DNA of 12,553 bases from Phoronis ovalis (Eukaryota; Phoronida; Phoronidae), in NCBI GenBank assembly GCA_028565635.1, contig JAOXYB010044126.1, positions 1 to 12,553 on the forward strand. The letters run 5' to 3'. Below, piece by piece: positions 1 to 6,883 of this stretch. The notes beneath the pieces are model-generated. The model was not told the origin of the DNA. It searched no databases and worked only from the letters and a program-made list of their open reading frames with translations. The position numbers and the translations under genes were made by a program. Numbering within the stretch: position 1 is the stretch's first letter; every line of letters begins with the position of its first letter.

Positions 1-199
1 TAATGTACTTCTAAAGATATAACCGGATGCAAATTAAACTCAGCAGAATGTCCATCAATGTCCTCAAGCATAGCCGGAATTGCGACCGACCTACACACCG
101 TGTGTGCTATGGTGACTGTTTTAATTCAGACAAGTGAACTGTTTGAATTCATCTTAACTGCTCATTCGATACACAGTGACATAGAGTGACATATAGATT
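1..199. other. No gene seen
   Basis: This stretch has stop codons in all frames and no recognisable motif. A CACAGTG heptamer lies at 172-178, but no nonamer follows at a 12 or 23 spacing, so I do not treat it as a recombination signal. Confidence 0.5.
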
Positions 200-660
200 A
201 ATTAATTAAAATAAATGATTTTGCAGAGAATCAAATGCCTATGCATGTTAAGCTAGGTATAATATATACAATTAGACATAATGCAAACATTGGCACACCG
301 TAAGCTAAGTATAACCGGGTATAATACACGCAATTAGACCATAATGCGCAATACATGGACCAATGTAAGAAACCACACACACAGATCAACTAATTATATT
401 AAAATAAATGATTTCGCAGAGAAGCAAATGATTATGCGTGTTTTAAAAGCTTGGTATAATATACACTAGTAGACATAATGCACAAACAGTGGGACATGGA
501 AGCTATGGATAATACATACAAGATAATACATGCAAACAGTTTAACAAATTAGAATAAATGTTTTTCCAGAAAAGAAAACGGCTCGGCTTGTTAAATGAAA
601 TATACTATACATAATTAGACTGAATACAGACACATTGATGCAATGTAGAAAGCCACATTT
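200..660 (+). repeat. Direct copies of a diverged repeat with a shared 27-bp core
   Basis: A core of the form ATAAATGATTTYGCAGAGAA followed by KCAAATG occurs at 211-237 and 404-430 with two mismatches. A more diverged copy lies at 554-580. The spacing is about 193 and 150 bp. Each core is followed by further shared words: a (T)AAGCT-R-GTATAA-type block, then an AATTAGAC(C)ATAATGC-type block (examples at 248-285, 301-347 and 448-483). The spacing is irregular, so this is a degenerate tandem family rather than a clean satellite. A satellite remnant or the internal repeat block of a non-autonomous mobile element are both possible. I do not recognise the family by name. Confidence 0.7.
302..528 (+). 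repeat. Left arm of a large inverted repeat
   Basis: This segment matches the reverse complement of 812-1031 along nearly its whole length, at roughly 85% identity by eye. Matching blocks include ATAATGCGCAATAC, ACATGGACCAATGTAAGAA, CACAGATCAACTAATTATAT, the 27-bp core, AATGCACAAACA and GGGACATGGAAGCTATG. The left arm carries an extra stretch of roughly 10 bp around 308-318. The arms overlap the direct-repeat family, so the structure is one or more repeat units in opposite orientation and not an independent element with its own coding capacity. Confidence 0.8.
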
Positions 661-811
661 GCTAATATAAGAAATTCCTTATGAAGGAAGGTCATGGGGA
701 GACCCTGGTTTTGCTTGCATTAAACTGGATATCCTATACTACTATCATCCACACGCCCTGTCATAGACCTTTTTATACTGATTTATATAATTTAACTAGA
801 CTAAATAAGAA
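529..811. other. Spacer between the inverted-repeat arms
   Basis: About 283 bp separate the arms. The left part holds the third, most diverged direct copy of the repeat (about 538-658). The rest (about 660-811) is unique and AT-rich, with a locally GC-richer patch near 685-735 around GGTCATGGGGAGACCCTGG, which contains a short imperfect palindrome. No ORF or transposase relic was recognised. Confidence 0.5.
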
Positions 812-1031
812 ATTATCTTGCATGTATTATACATAGCTTCCATGTCCCAGTGTTTGTGCATTGTGTCTAATTGTGTATATATAGTATACCAAGCTTAACA
901 CGCCTAGGCATTTGCTTTTCTGCGAAATTATTTATTCTAATATAATTAGTTGATCTGTGTGTGGCTTCTTACATTGGTCCATGTACGTATTGCGCATTAT
1001 GGCCTAATTGCACGTATTATACCTAGCTTAT
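812..1031 (-). repeat. Right arm of a large inverted repeat
   Basis: The reverse complement of this stretch aligns with 302-528. Its copy of the 27-bp core is at 909-935 on the minus strand and differs from the 404-430 core at only about two positions. With the left arm it could fold into a stem of roughly 220 bp around a loop of about 283 bp. Such arrangements arise from foldback elements, from inverted insertion of related repeats, or from rearrangement of a tandem array. I saw no target-site duplication I could trust. Confidence 0.8.
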
Positions 1032-1828
1032 TTAAGATACACCAGGCAAGTTAACCAGTATGTCAAAAGCCTTCAAGAGCATTTACAAGAAAACACAAAC
1101 TAACCAAATTTACTTTTACAATTCAAGCTTGTGATAATAACTATCCCATCCTATTTAATGCAACTGTCTTTCTAAAATATATAATACAATCATGAAGCTT
1201 GTACAGTATACAATGCTTTGTACCTTGTATGTGAATGATACTGCTTAAAAATAAATATATTAAGGAAGATGTCAGCGCAGCATGTTTACATTATGTTGCC
1301 ATTATGACAGAATTTTGCGTAAATAACGCTTGTACTTAAATATAACCATACTGCAAAATACTTTTTTATGGAAAATAAGTTTATGACAAATAATCATGTG
1401 TCGAAATTAAGGGCTAGGATTAAGGTAGTTGTACAAATGACTCCCCGAGATACACACATCTCCAAAATATCAAGCGCTGCAAGCATTATCCACCAGTAAT
1501 ACAGTATTACTTGGTATAGTTGTAACGTATAATCAGTGTTAATATATATGAATGCATGTCTTAAAATAAAATAGAGATTTTTGTTTATGTAAGGAATGAT
1601 AGGTGTCGCTGATAATGCATCCGGATTTTTAGACGGCTTTGGAAATAATGATTTTAAATTTTAGTGTTGTTGACTGCATGAGTTCCTAAAGTACTTGATT
1701 GTATAGTACACTCATTGTGTTTATTTTATCTTTTAATTTTTATGTTTTGTATATGTAATGTTCAAATTTATTAACTAAAATTTACTATTAGCTATATATT
1801 GTAAATTTATTTTATTAAATTATTTATA
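1032..1828. other. Intergenic, AT-rich, no gene seen
   Basis: No frame stays open for a useful length, and no RNA gene or clear repeat was recognised. Base composition becomes very AT-rich from about 1690 up to the start of the RAG1-like pseudogene. Confidence 0.5.
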
Positions 1829-1894
1829 ATGGCCATGTCTGCAGGTAGTGAACATACGCATGTATATGATTTTCATATAAGCAAATTACATAGT

Positions 1895-2038
1895 TTGTGC
1901 AGACTATGCTGTGGTAGAGCTCAAACCAGGATGAAATAAGAAAAAAGATACACATTCTGTAGATATAAGCACGTATTGCAGTACAGACATTAATACTGAT
2001 ATTGATAGTAAACATCCAGAAAAATATGTACAAAGTGT
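1895..2038 (+). other. Remnant of the RAG1-type N-terminal zinc knuckles
   Basis: LCRLC is encoded at about 1895-1909 and is followed directly by another Cys and then GRA. A TAA at 1937-1939 ends this frame. Reading resumes one frame over with DINTDIDSKHPEKY, then steps back to frame 2 at an A-run to give CTKCYSYLRNL from 2027. In RAG1, a Cys pair, an acid-rich 'DxDSxHP' segment and a second Cys pair occur in this order. The stretch between the pairs is shorter here (about 39 residues) than in vertebrate RAG1 (about 60), so some sequence may have been lost or the invertebrate form is shorter. Confidence 0.75.
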
Positions 2039-2389
2039 TACAGCTACCTTAGGAATCTTAAACTTCAGAAAAGTCCATCAGTAGAAAAACTAGAGGGAGC
2101 CAGAAAGTTCGGACAAATGTCTAATATATTTTTTAATAACAGTGCATTTAAAGAGGGCAAAATAGAAGATTGTAGTATTATCATGCAATTTGACAGTATT
2201 ATTAAGATAGAGGCTCCTGGGTACTCACAGAGGCACAGACTGTTTAATAAAATTTCTCTTGCCAAGTATCTACAATTTGATGTTGAATCAGTTGATATAT
2301 TTACTCATCTGGATGTTAATCAAAAAAATATTAGTTATGATACATCTTCATTCAGTAAGTTAAAAGAAAGGGGGGAAAATAATTTAACG

Positions 2390-2639
2390 TGTCCAATATG
2401 TCATTTGATTTAAAATCCAAAATCTGTGGTACTTCGATCCAAAATATGAACATGCCTTTTGTTCAGTCTGTCAAAATGGATGACTGATGGATATGTATTC
2501 CGTGTCCATTGTGCAAAGATGATTTTCAGTTTGGTGAAGTTAGGAAAATAGACAGGGGTTTAAAAATATTATATTGTCATTACCTGTCTAATGTACTATT
2601 TGTAATTTAGAAGAGGAACTAGAGAATATGATAGGCCAC
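2390..2639 (+). other. Remnant RING finger plus adjacent CxxC...H zinc module
   Basis: CPIC lies at 2390-2401 in frame 2. A TAA follows at 2411-2413. HAFCSVC lies at about 2451-2471 in frame 3, WMTDGY from 2477 in frame 2, and CPLC at 2503-2514 in frame 1. These supply first-pair Cys, His, middle Cys pair and last Cys pair of a C3HC4 RING. The third Cys ligand is unclear: the best-placed codon upstream of the His reads Ser (TCC), and a Cys at 2425-2427 is in another frame. About 26 codons later CTIC (2592-2603) and a GHM His (2637-2639) form the next zinc module, as after the RING in RAG1. At least four frame changes occur in 250 bp, so this is real decay rather than one sequencing error. Confidence 0.8.
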
Positions 2640-2881
2640 ATGTGTGTTAACCAGGATATGAATATAAATCCTATTCCTGCCTTACAACCTAATGCACTAC
2701 TGTTACCTGTGGAAATTCGAACGTCACCCGCAAGAGGTGACCAAGATGAATGCAATATTGTGGGACTAAAGATCAAATTGACCAACTAAAAGCTATCATG
2801 AAACAGCACCTAACTGATGCTGCTCCTGAGTTACAATGAAAACATGTACTATAACCCGATCTGCTTTAAATCATGTATTCA

Positions 2882-2887
2882 AATAAA
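2882..2887 (+). promoter_or_regulatory. Possible polyadenylation hexamer after the RAG1-like pseudogene
   Basis: An AATAAA lies about 43 bp past the TGA that ends the pseudogene. The hexamer is common in DNA this AT-rich, so the call rests only on position. Confidence 0.25.
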
Positions 2888-2957
2888 TTCGAATTATATT
2901 ATTTTAATAAATGTAAATATAACTCATGATATTGACATTGTAAAATGTACATTTAAC

Positions 2958-2983
2958 ATATATATATATATATATATATATAT
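2958..2983. repeat. AT dinucleotide microsatellite
   Basis: A pure alternating AT run of about 13 units lies in AT-rich sequence downstream of the RAG1-like pseudogene. Such tracts are length-variable and self-complementary. Confidence 0.9.
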
Positions 2984-3252
2984 TGTTTTATTAGTATTTT
3001 ATTATTGGTTTATTGTGTTGCAAGAACTTCAAATAAATTCTACTACTGGCACTGCATAGTATTCATTCCATTCTGGTGCAGTTTATTTAAGGGGCTATTG
3101 AAAAAAAAATTGTTATGACTTAAAGTTTAATTGTTTAATATTGACTTAAAGTCTTTAATATTATAAAAAGTGACATTAAAAAAAAATTAGGGTAATGCAA
3201 AATAGGTGAAACAAGCGTATTTCTTTACCTAATTATCGCACTTTCACCAGAT

Positions 3253-3435
3253 ATGTATAACAATTTAAATATATGCCTTGCTCCCTTAGAATATATTGAA
3301 CAGCTCGTAGACAAGCAACATCAGGTATTGCTGATATATTTAGAGGATATTAAATACATCATCTGGCATTTACACAGTAATATGATGGCAAAATGGCATA
3401 TTTTTGACAAAATCCATGGTTTGGGTAAATCATGA
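3253..3435 (+). CDS. Small ORF of unknown reality with splice-like flanks
   Basis: Sixty codons begin with MYNN and end with GLGKS. The predicted peptide looks helical, with a central stretch rich in Ile, Leu and aromatic residues. The ATG comes a few bases after TTTCACCAG, a passable splice acceptor, and GGGTAAAT near the end resembles a donor, so it could be an internal exon. I do not recognise the protein. A faint likeness of its LEDIKYIIW segment to the end of the RAG1 core was considered and not accepted. In DNA this AT-rich, an ORF this short may be chance. Confidence 0.2.
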   Translation: MYNNLNICLAPLEYIEQLVDKQHQVLLIYLEDIKYIIWHLHSNMMAKWHIFDKIHGLGKS

Positions 3436-3622
3436 CTGTGTAACCTCTATTTTATGATGTCACACCTGATGTTTCCTATCCTAAGTCTCTGTAACTAAAT
3501 GTACCAGACATTTTCAGCAGTGCCAGTTACTTTACGTGGATCACTACTAGAAACTTTGTTTTAGACACTTTTCGTGCTTTACGGACTTGGTGTGGAATAG
3601 TCAGTGATAATATATCAACATA

Positions 3623-4264
3623 ATGGATTCTATATATCTAATTATTCTTGTATGCGCGGTATATGTCAAGAAGACCATGGACAGTACTGACCTCACGATT
3701 TTATTAGTAGTTGGGCTTGTAATGTTGTATGTATTACATCAAAGGGTAGAAAATGAAAAGCTAGAACAAATAAAAAAAGGGAAGCCAATCGAGAAATTTA
3801 AGATTGAAAGCGCTGAAAGAGTAGAACAAGAAAAACTGAAAGCAAAAAGTGAGAACGAAAAGACTAAAAGAGACCATGAGAGAATGATAGCAGAAAAAAT
3901 TGAAAGGTTAGAACAAATTAGAAAAGAAAGGGATATCGAGAAATTTAAGATTGAACAAGAAAAACTGAAAGCAAAAAGTGAGATCGAAAAGGCAACAAGA
4001 GACCACGAGAAACTGAAAGCAGAAAAAAATGAAATGTTAGAACAAATAAGAAAAGAAAGAGCGCATCAGAGAATGATAGCCAAAATAAATGAAAGGATAG
4101 AACAAATTAGAAAAGAAAAGGAGATCGAGAAATTCAAGTTTGAAAGCGCTAAAAGAGTAGAACAAGAAACACTGAAAGCAAAAAGGGAGAAAGAAAAGGT
4201 TGGAAGAGCGCATGAGAAAAAGAAAAGATATAGAAATTCAAGATTGAAATCGCTGAAGGAGTAG
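3623..4264 (+). CDS. First open segment: N-terminal anchor and coiled coil, 213 aa
   Basis: Residues 4-15 (IYLIILVCAVYV) and 23-38 (DLTILLVVGLVMLYVL) are hydrophobic, separated by KKTMDST. This suggests a membrane hairpin, or a single signal-anchor if translation starts at Met19 (ATG at 3677, context ACCATGG, a good animal start context). From about residue 42 the chain is almost entirely Lys, Glu, Arg, Gln, Ile and Leu, with the module 'LEQIRKERDIEKFK' recurring near residues 47, 96 and 157. Such sequence is expected to form a long helix or coiled coil in the cytosol or lumen. The segment ends prematurely: its last 14 residues (from about RYRNSR) are out of frame relative to the module that continues in frame 1. 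If expressed as it stands it would be a truncated 213-residue protein. Confidence 0.6.
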   Translation: MDSIYLIILVCAVYVKKTMDSTDLTILLVVGLVMLYVLHQRVENEKLEQIKKGKPIEKFKIESAERVEQEKLKAKSENEKTKRDHERMIAEKIERLEQIRKERDIEKFKIEQEKLKAKSEIEKATRDHEKLKAEKNEMLEQIRKERAHQRMIAKINERIEQIRKEKEIEKFKFESAKRVEQETLKAKREKEKVGRAHEKKKRYRNSRLKSLKE

Positions 4265-4385
4265 AACAAGAAAAACTGAAAGCAAAAAGTGAGAACGAAA
4301 AGGCTACAAGAGAGCATGAGAAAATGAAAGCAGAAAGAAATGAAAGGCTAGAACAAATGGGAAAAGAAAAGGAGATCGAGAAATT
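3799..4385 (+). repeat. 587-bp tandem duplication, copy 1
   Basis: From about 3799 onward every base matches the base 587 further on, apart from about two visible substitutions, until 4393. The homology continues more weakly upstream to about 3751, which shows an older internal repetition of the coding modules beneath the recent duplication. The exact junction cannot be placed because the repeat is continuous. Confidence 0.9.
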
Positions 4386-4851
4386 CAAGATTGAAAGCGC
4401 TGAAAGAGTAGAACAAGAAAAACTGAAAGCAAAAAGTGAGATCGAAAAGACTAAAAGAGACCATGAGAGAATGATAGCAGAAACAATTGAAAGGTTAGAA
4501 CAAATTAGAAAAGAAAGGGATATCGAGAAATTTAAGATTGAACAAGAAAAACTGAAAGCAAAAAGTGAGATCGAAAAGGCAACAAGAGACCACGAGAAAC
4601 TGAAAGCAGAAAAAAATGAAATGTTAGAACAAATAAGAAAAGAAAGAGCGCATCAGAGAATGATAGCCAAAATAAATGAAAGGATAGAACAAATTAGAAA
4701 AGAAAAGGAGATCGAGAAATTCAAGTTTGAAAGCGCTAAAAGAGTAGAACAAGAAACACTGAAAGCAAAAAGGGAGAAAGAAAAGGTTGGAAGAGCGCAT
4801 GAGAAAAAGAAAAGATATAGAAATTCAAGATTGAAATCGCTGAAGGAGTAG
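4324..4851 (+). CDS. Second open segment: duplicated coiled coil in a different frame
   Basis: This segment is open from 4234 in frame 1 and has its first ATG at 4324. It repeats the module order of the first segment and ends in the same 14 out-of-frame residues, because it carries the same lesion 587 bp downstream. Compared with the first segment I see two amino-acid differences in the shared part (N to I and K to T), so the copies are nearly identical. It has no membrane anchor of its own and is unlikely to be an independent gene; it is the continuation of the disrupted gene starting at 3623. Confidence 0.45.
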   Translation: MKAERNERLEQMGKEKEIEKFKIESAERVEQEKLKAKSEIEKTKRDHERMIAETIERLEQIRKERDIEKFKIEQEKLKAKSEIEKATRDHEKLKAEKNEMLEQIRKERAHQRMIAKINERIEQIRKEKEIEKFKFESAKRVEQETLKAKREKEKVGRAHEKKKRYRNSRLKSLKE

Positions 4852-4980
4852 AACAAGAAAAACTGAAAGCAAAAAGTGAGAACGAAAAGGCTACAAGAGA
4901 GCATGAGAAAATGAAAGCAGAAAGAAATGAAAGGCTAGAACAAATGGGAAAAGAAAAGGAGATCGAGAAATTCAAGATTA
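4386..4980 (+). repeat. 587-bp tandem duplication, copy 2
   Basis: This is the second copy of the 3799-4393 sequence. Identity stops abruptly after AAGATT at 4975-4980, where the sequence becomes ACAAGCGCTGAAAGACAAGG. The unit is 587 bp, which is 2 modulo 3, so one extra copy changes the reading frame. The premature stop at 4262-4264 is reproduced at 4849-4851, so the lesion existed before the duplication. Confidence 0.9.
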
Positions 4981-5015
4981 CAAGCGCTGAAAGACAAGGA
5001 CTAGAGCAAATATAA

Positions 5016-5217
5016 GCAAAAAAAAGAATTATGTTTCCAGCAAATACAGGCTAATGGAAAATTACAAGAAAAAACTTTGGAAGAATATTGTAAGCCTGAT
5101 GTTACAACCACAAATAATTTTCAGAAGGTTTTTTTGGTATAAGCAGCACGGAAGAAACACGTAGAGAGGTCCCACGATCATCAGAGCATATACGTACTTT
5201 TTTGAAGAACATGAACG
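5016..5217 (+). other. Decayed C-terminal coding tail of the coiled-coil gene
   Basis: After the TAA at 5013 the theme resumes one frame over (KELCFQQIQANGKLQEK, then TLEEYCKPDVTTTNNFQ). After the T7 run it shifts again to GISSTEETRREVPRSSEHIR and TFLKNMN. The codons look used (mixed residues, non-repetitive), unlike the surrounding AT-rich noise. The segment ends at AACG/GTAAGA, a strong splice donor. Confidence 0.5.
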
Positions 5218-5408
5218 GTAAGACAAACGCAAGTAACTTAACGCAGGTTGAATTTTATTTCCAGACGCATGCGCTGTAATTCAGAATTATCTCCGCTGCG
5301 TGCATATGCACGTTCTACTACATGTAGTTATCTCTTCTTACCTCCACAGGAAGGAGAGCGTGCTCGACTGATCACTATTGCTTAAATGAAGTAGGAACGC
5401 TACAATAA
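5218..5408 (+). other. Candidate intron (5218-5349) and short last exon (5350-5408)
   Basis: The donor GTAAGA at 5218 and acceptor CTCCACAG ending at 5349 bound a 132-bp candidate intron. Splicing here would keep the frame into a 59-nt exon that ends ...LNEVGTLQ and TAA at 5406-5408. An AATAAA at 5404-5409 overlaps the stop, which would make an unusually short 3' end. An unspliced reading stays open from the same frame to the TAA at 5278-5280, so the intron is a prediction only. Confidence 0.35.
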
Positions 5409-5409
5409 A

Positions 5410-6800
5410 ATTTCCGCGCGTTCGCTTCATTTTGTAAATTATCGAAAGTTGTTCTATTAGATTATGTAAATAAGAATGTACTCTTGCACATATGCCATGC
5501 TCAAACTATTTCCGTGGTTTTTAGGGATTATCTATTTTCACACGAAAAATGACCCTTTTTCTAAGAGTTACTTGGAAAAAAATTATATCTTAAAATCGAA
5601 GCAAAAAAACGAAGTATGCCTTTGTCCATTTATCTTCTTGAATAAACATATTAACTAATTTTACCAAAAAATTAGGTCATTTATCTCGTTGAACCCGCAG
5701 AAACTTAGTTGAAATAGGGTAATTTTTAGCACAGGTAAGCACACACCTATGAGTCACGTGATCATTTAGCCAAAAGCAGTCAGTATGACACGTTAAAGGT
5801 CACGAAGTTCTTAATAAACACACATTAAAATGAAAAAAATAACGTTTTTATTTATTCAGAAATATCAAACAAAATATTTCGCAGCGCCATCGGTGGCGAA
5901 ATGTCATAAACACTTGAATTAAATTACTTGCGAACACAGCTTATTAGTTATTAGGCAATGAGGCGATATGCGATATTTTGAATTGTTGAATAGTAAATTT
6001 TCAAAAAATATACAATAAGGTTAATTTAAATGTCAAGTCTAAAAACGATAGATCATAACCTGCAATATATCAGAAACATCGGTTAATAAAATTACTTAAT
6101 TCATTGTCATTATTATGGCTTAAACTGTAATACTCCAGTGTGTAATTCTTTTAAACGAGCAACGCTAAAATAAATATTAAACGTACAGGATATGCATGAC
6201 GACATTGAATGTAACGAATTAAAATGATAAATACTGACTACATTCATGACGGATTTTCTATATTATAATTATATGCATTCTTTAGGCATGTAAAAGGAAT
6301 GCTTTTTTATTTGCACGTGAAATGTCAAACGGCCTAAGCTAAAAATGACTTGCGTATTTGGCCTGGTTATGATTAAGTTCGACACTGTACTTAGCTAGGC
6401 AGCAGACTAAATGTTACGCCCAAAATATTGAAAAACAGCAGTTAAATAAACAAGATAAGCGGCAGTCATTGAATTTTGGACGGAAAATACTGAACAAGTC
6501 AACTTACGTTTCCACAAGGATACCTAAGACATCATTTATTTAAGTGGTGATGAGAGTTTGAGAGATATTTTTCGAAAATCCGCAAAGTACATGAGCAGTG
6601 TTATTTTCTTTCGAATTTATCTATTTATACATATTATGGATAGCTGTTCCAAGATGTTGACTTAGCCTAGACCCTAGTATCATGGCTACTCTAAATCGTA
6701 TATAAAAGTACATTTTATCTATTTCATTTATTTATTGTCTTAAATTTATCATTACTTAAGTCTTATAATTATTTATATCACAGCAGACTTCATTATTATC
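5410..6800. other. Intergenic, no gene seen
   Basis: A 60-codon ORF at 5476-5658 (+) has no recognisable features and is of a length expected by chance. The rest is AT-rich, with stops in all frames. No RNA gene or repeat was identified. Confidence 0.5.
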
Positions 6801-6804
6801 ATTA

Positions 6805-6883
6805 ACTTCCTCACGACCCAGGGATACACCTTAAAACCCTTGTGGTGTGGAGGTTGAACTGGTGTTCGTAATCGTGAAGAAAG
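6805..6883. other. Imperfect hairpin in a GC-richer patch
   Basis: TCACGA at 6811-6816 pairs with TCGTGA at 6872-6877, extended by CTTC/GAAG-type pairing outside. ACACC at 6826-6830 pairs with GGTGT at 6844-6848 inside. The patch is more GC-rich than its surroundings. It could be a small structured repeat or RNA remnant; I do not recognise a family. Confidence 0.3.

Larger units (their letters stand above)
1829..2839 (+). pseudogene. Decayed RAG1 N-terminal-like (N-RAG) gene, zinc-finger half only
   Basis: Read across several frames, this locus keeps the zinc-binding modules of the RAG1 N-terminal region in order. They are LCRLC (about 1895-1909), an acidic DIDSKHPEKY block then CTKC (2027-2038), CPIC...HAFCSVC...CPLC (a RING, 2390-2514), and CTIC with a following His (2592-2639). 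From what I know of vertebrate RAG1, about 115 residues separate the second knuckle from the RING and about 26 separate the RING from the next CxxC. Both spacings are matched here. The start is the ATG at 1829, or the in-frame ATG at 1835; the likely end is the TGA at 2837-2839, after a tail ending in PELQ. Frames run 2, 3, 2, then a mix through the RING, then 3 and 2. There are stops at 1937, 2411 and 2589, so it cannot encode one protein. No intron is apparent. In RAG1 this half supports recombination and has RING ubiquitin-ligase activity. The catalytic core is absent here. A relic of an Aplysia-type N-RAG mobile element is the best reading; a retrocopy or host-gene fragment is possible. 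Confidence 0.8.
3623..5408 (+). pseudogene. Membrane-anchored, highly charged coiled-coil protein gene, disrupted by an out-of-phase duplication
   Basis: The open segments read in order 3623-4264 (frame 2), 4234-4851 (frame 1), 4821-5015 (frame 3), about 5020-5142 (frame 1), about 5136-5217 (frame 3). They carry one continuous protein theme. Two hydrophobic stretches near the N-terminus are followed by Lys/Glu/Arg-rich helix made of repeated modules, then a less repetitive tail with GISSTEETRR and SSEHIRTFLKN. Frame breaks fall at about 4225-4235 and its duplicate at about 4812-4822, at an A8 run (about 5018-5025) and at a T7 run (5129-5135); there is also an in-frame TAA at 5013-5015 where CAA would fit. 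A GT-AG intron (5218-5349) may lead to a last exon ending 5406-5408. I do not recognise the family; similarity searches will be dominated by generic coiled coils. The homopolymer breaks could be assembly errors, but the duplication break could not be so simply explained. Confidence 0.6.

Noticed and set aside
172-178. CACAGTG heptamer resembling a V(D)J recombination signal (another at 12305-12311)
   Set aside because: No nonamer follows at a 12 or 23 spacing, and one to two such heptamers are expected by chance in a window of this size.
1824-2265. Minus-strand ORFs at 1824-2033 and 2065-2265
   Set aside because: They lie opposite the RAG1-like pseudogene, whose zinc motifs on the plus strand explain the sequence far better.
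2588-2785. Minus-strand 65-codon ORF
   Set aside because: It is antisense to the CTIC...H module and tail of the pseudogene and has no motif of its own.
2817-3059. Plus-strand 80-codon ORF through the AT microsatellite
   Set aside because: A run of alternating Ile and Tyr comes from the AT repeat, and the frame overlaps the end of the pseudogene.
3253-3435. Weak likeness of LEDIKYIIWHLHS to the C-terminal end of the RAG1 core
   Set aside because: Only a few residues match, the spacing to the Trp is off by one, and the rest of the ORF shows no core motifs.
4066-4975. Four minus-strand ORFs of 79-83 codons opposite the coiled-coil region
   Set aside because: They are Phe/Ser/Leu-rich antisense shadows of Lys/Glu-rich coding sequence and come in identical pairs only because of the 587-bp duplication.
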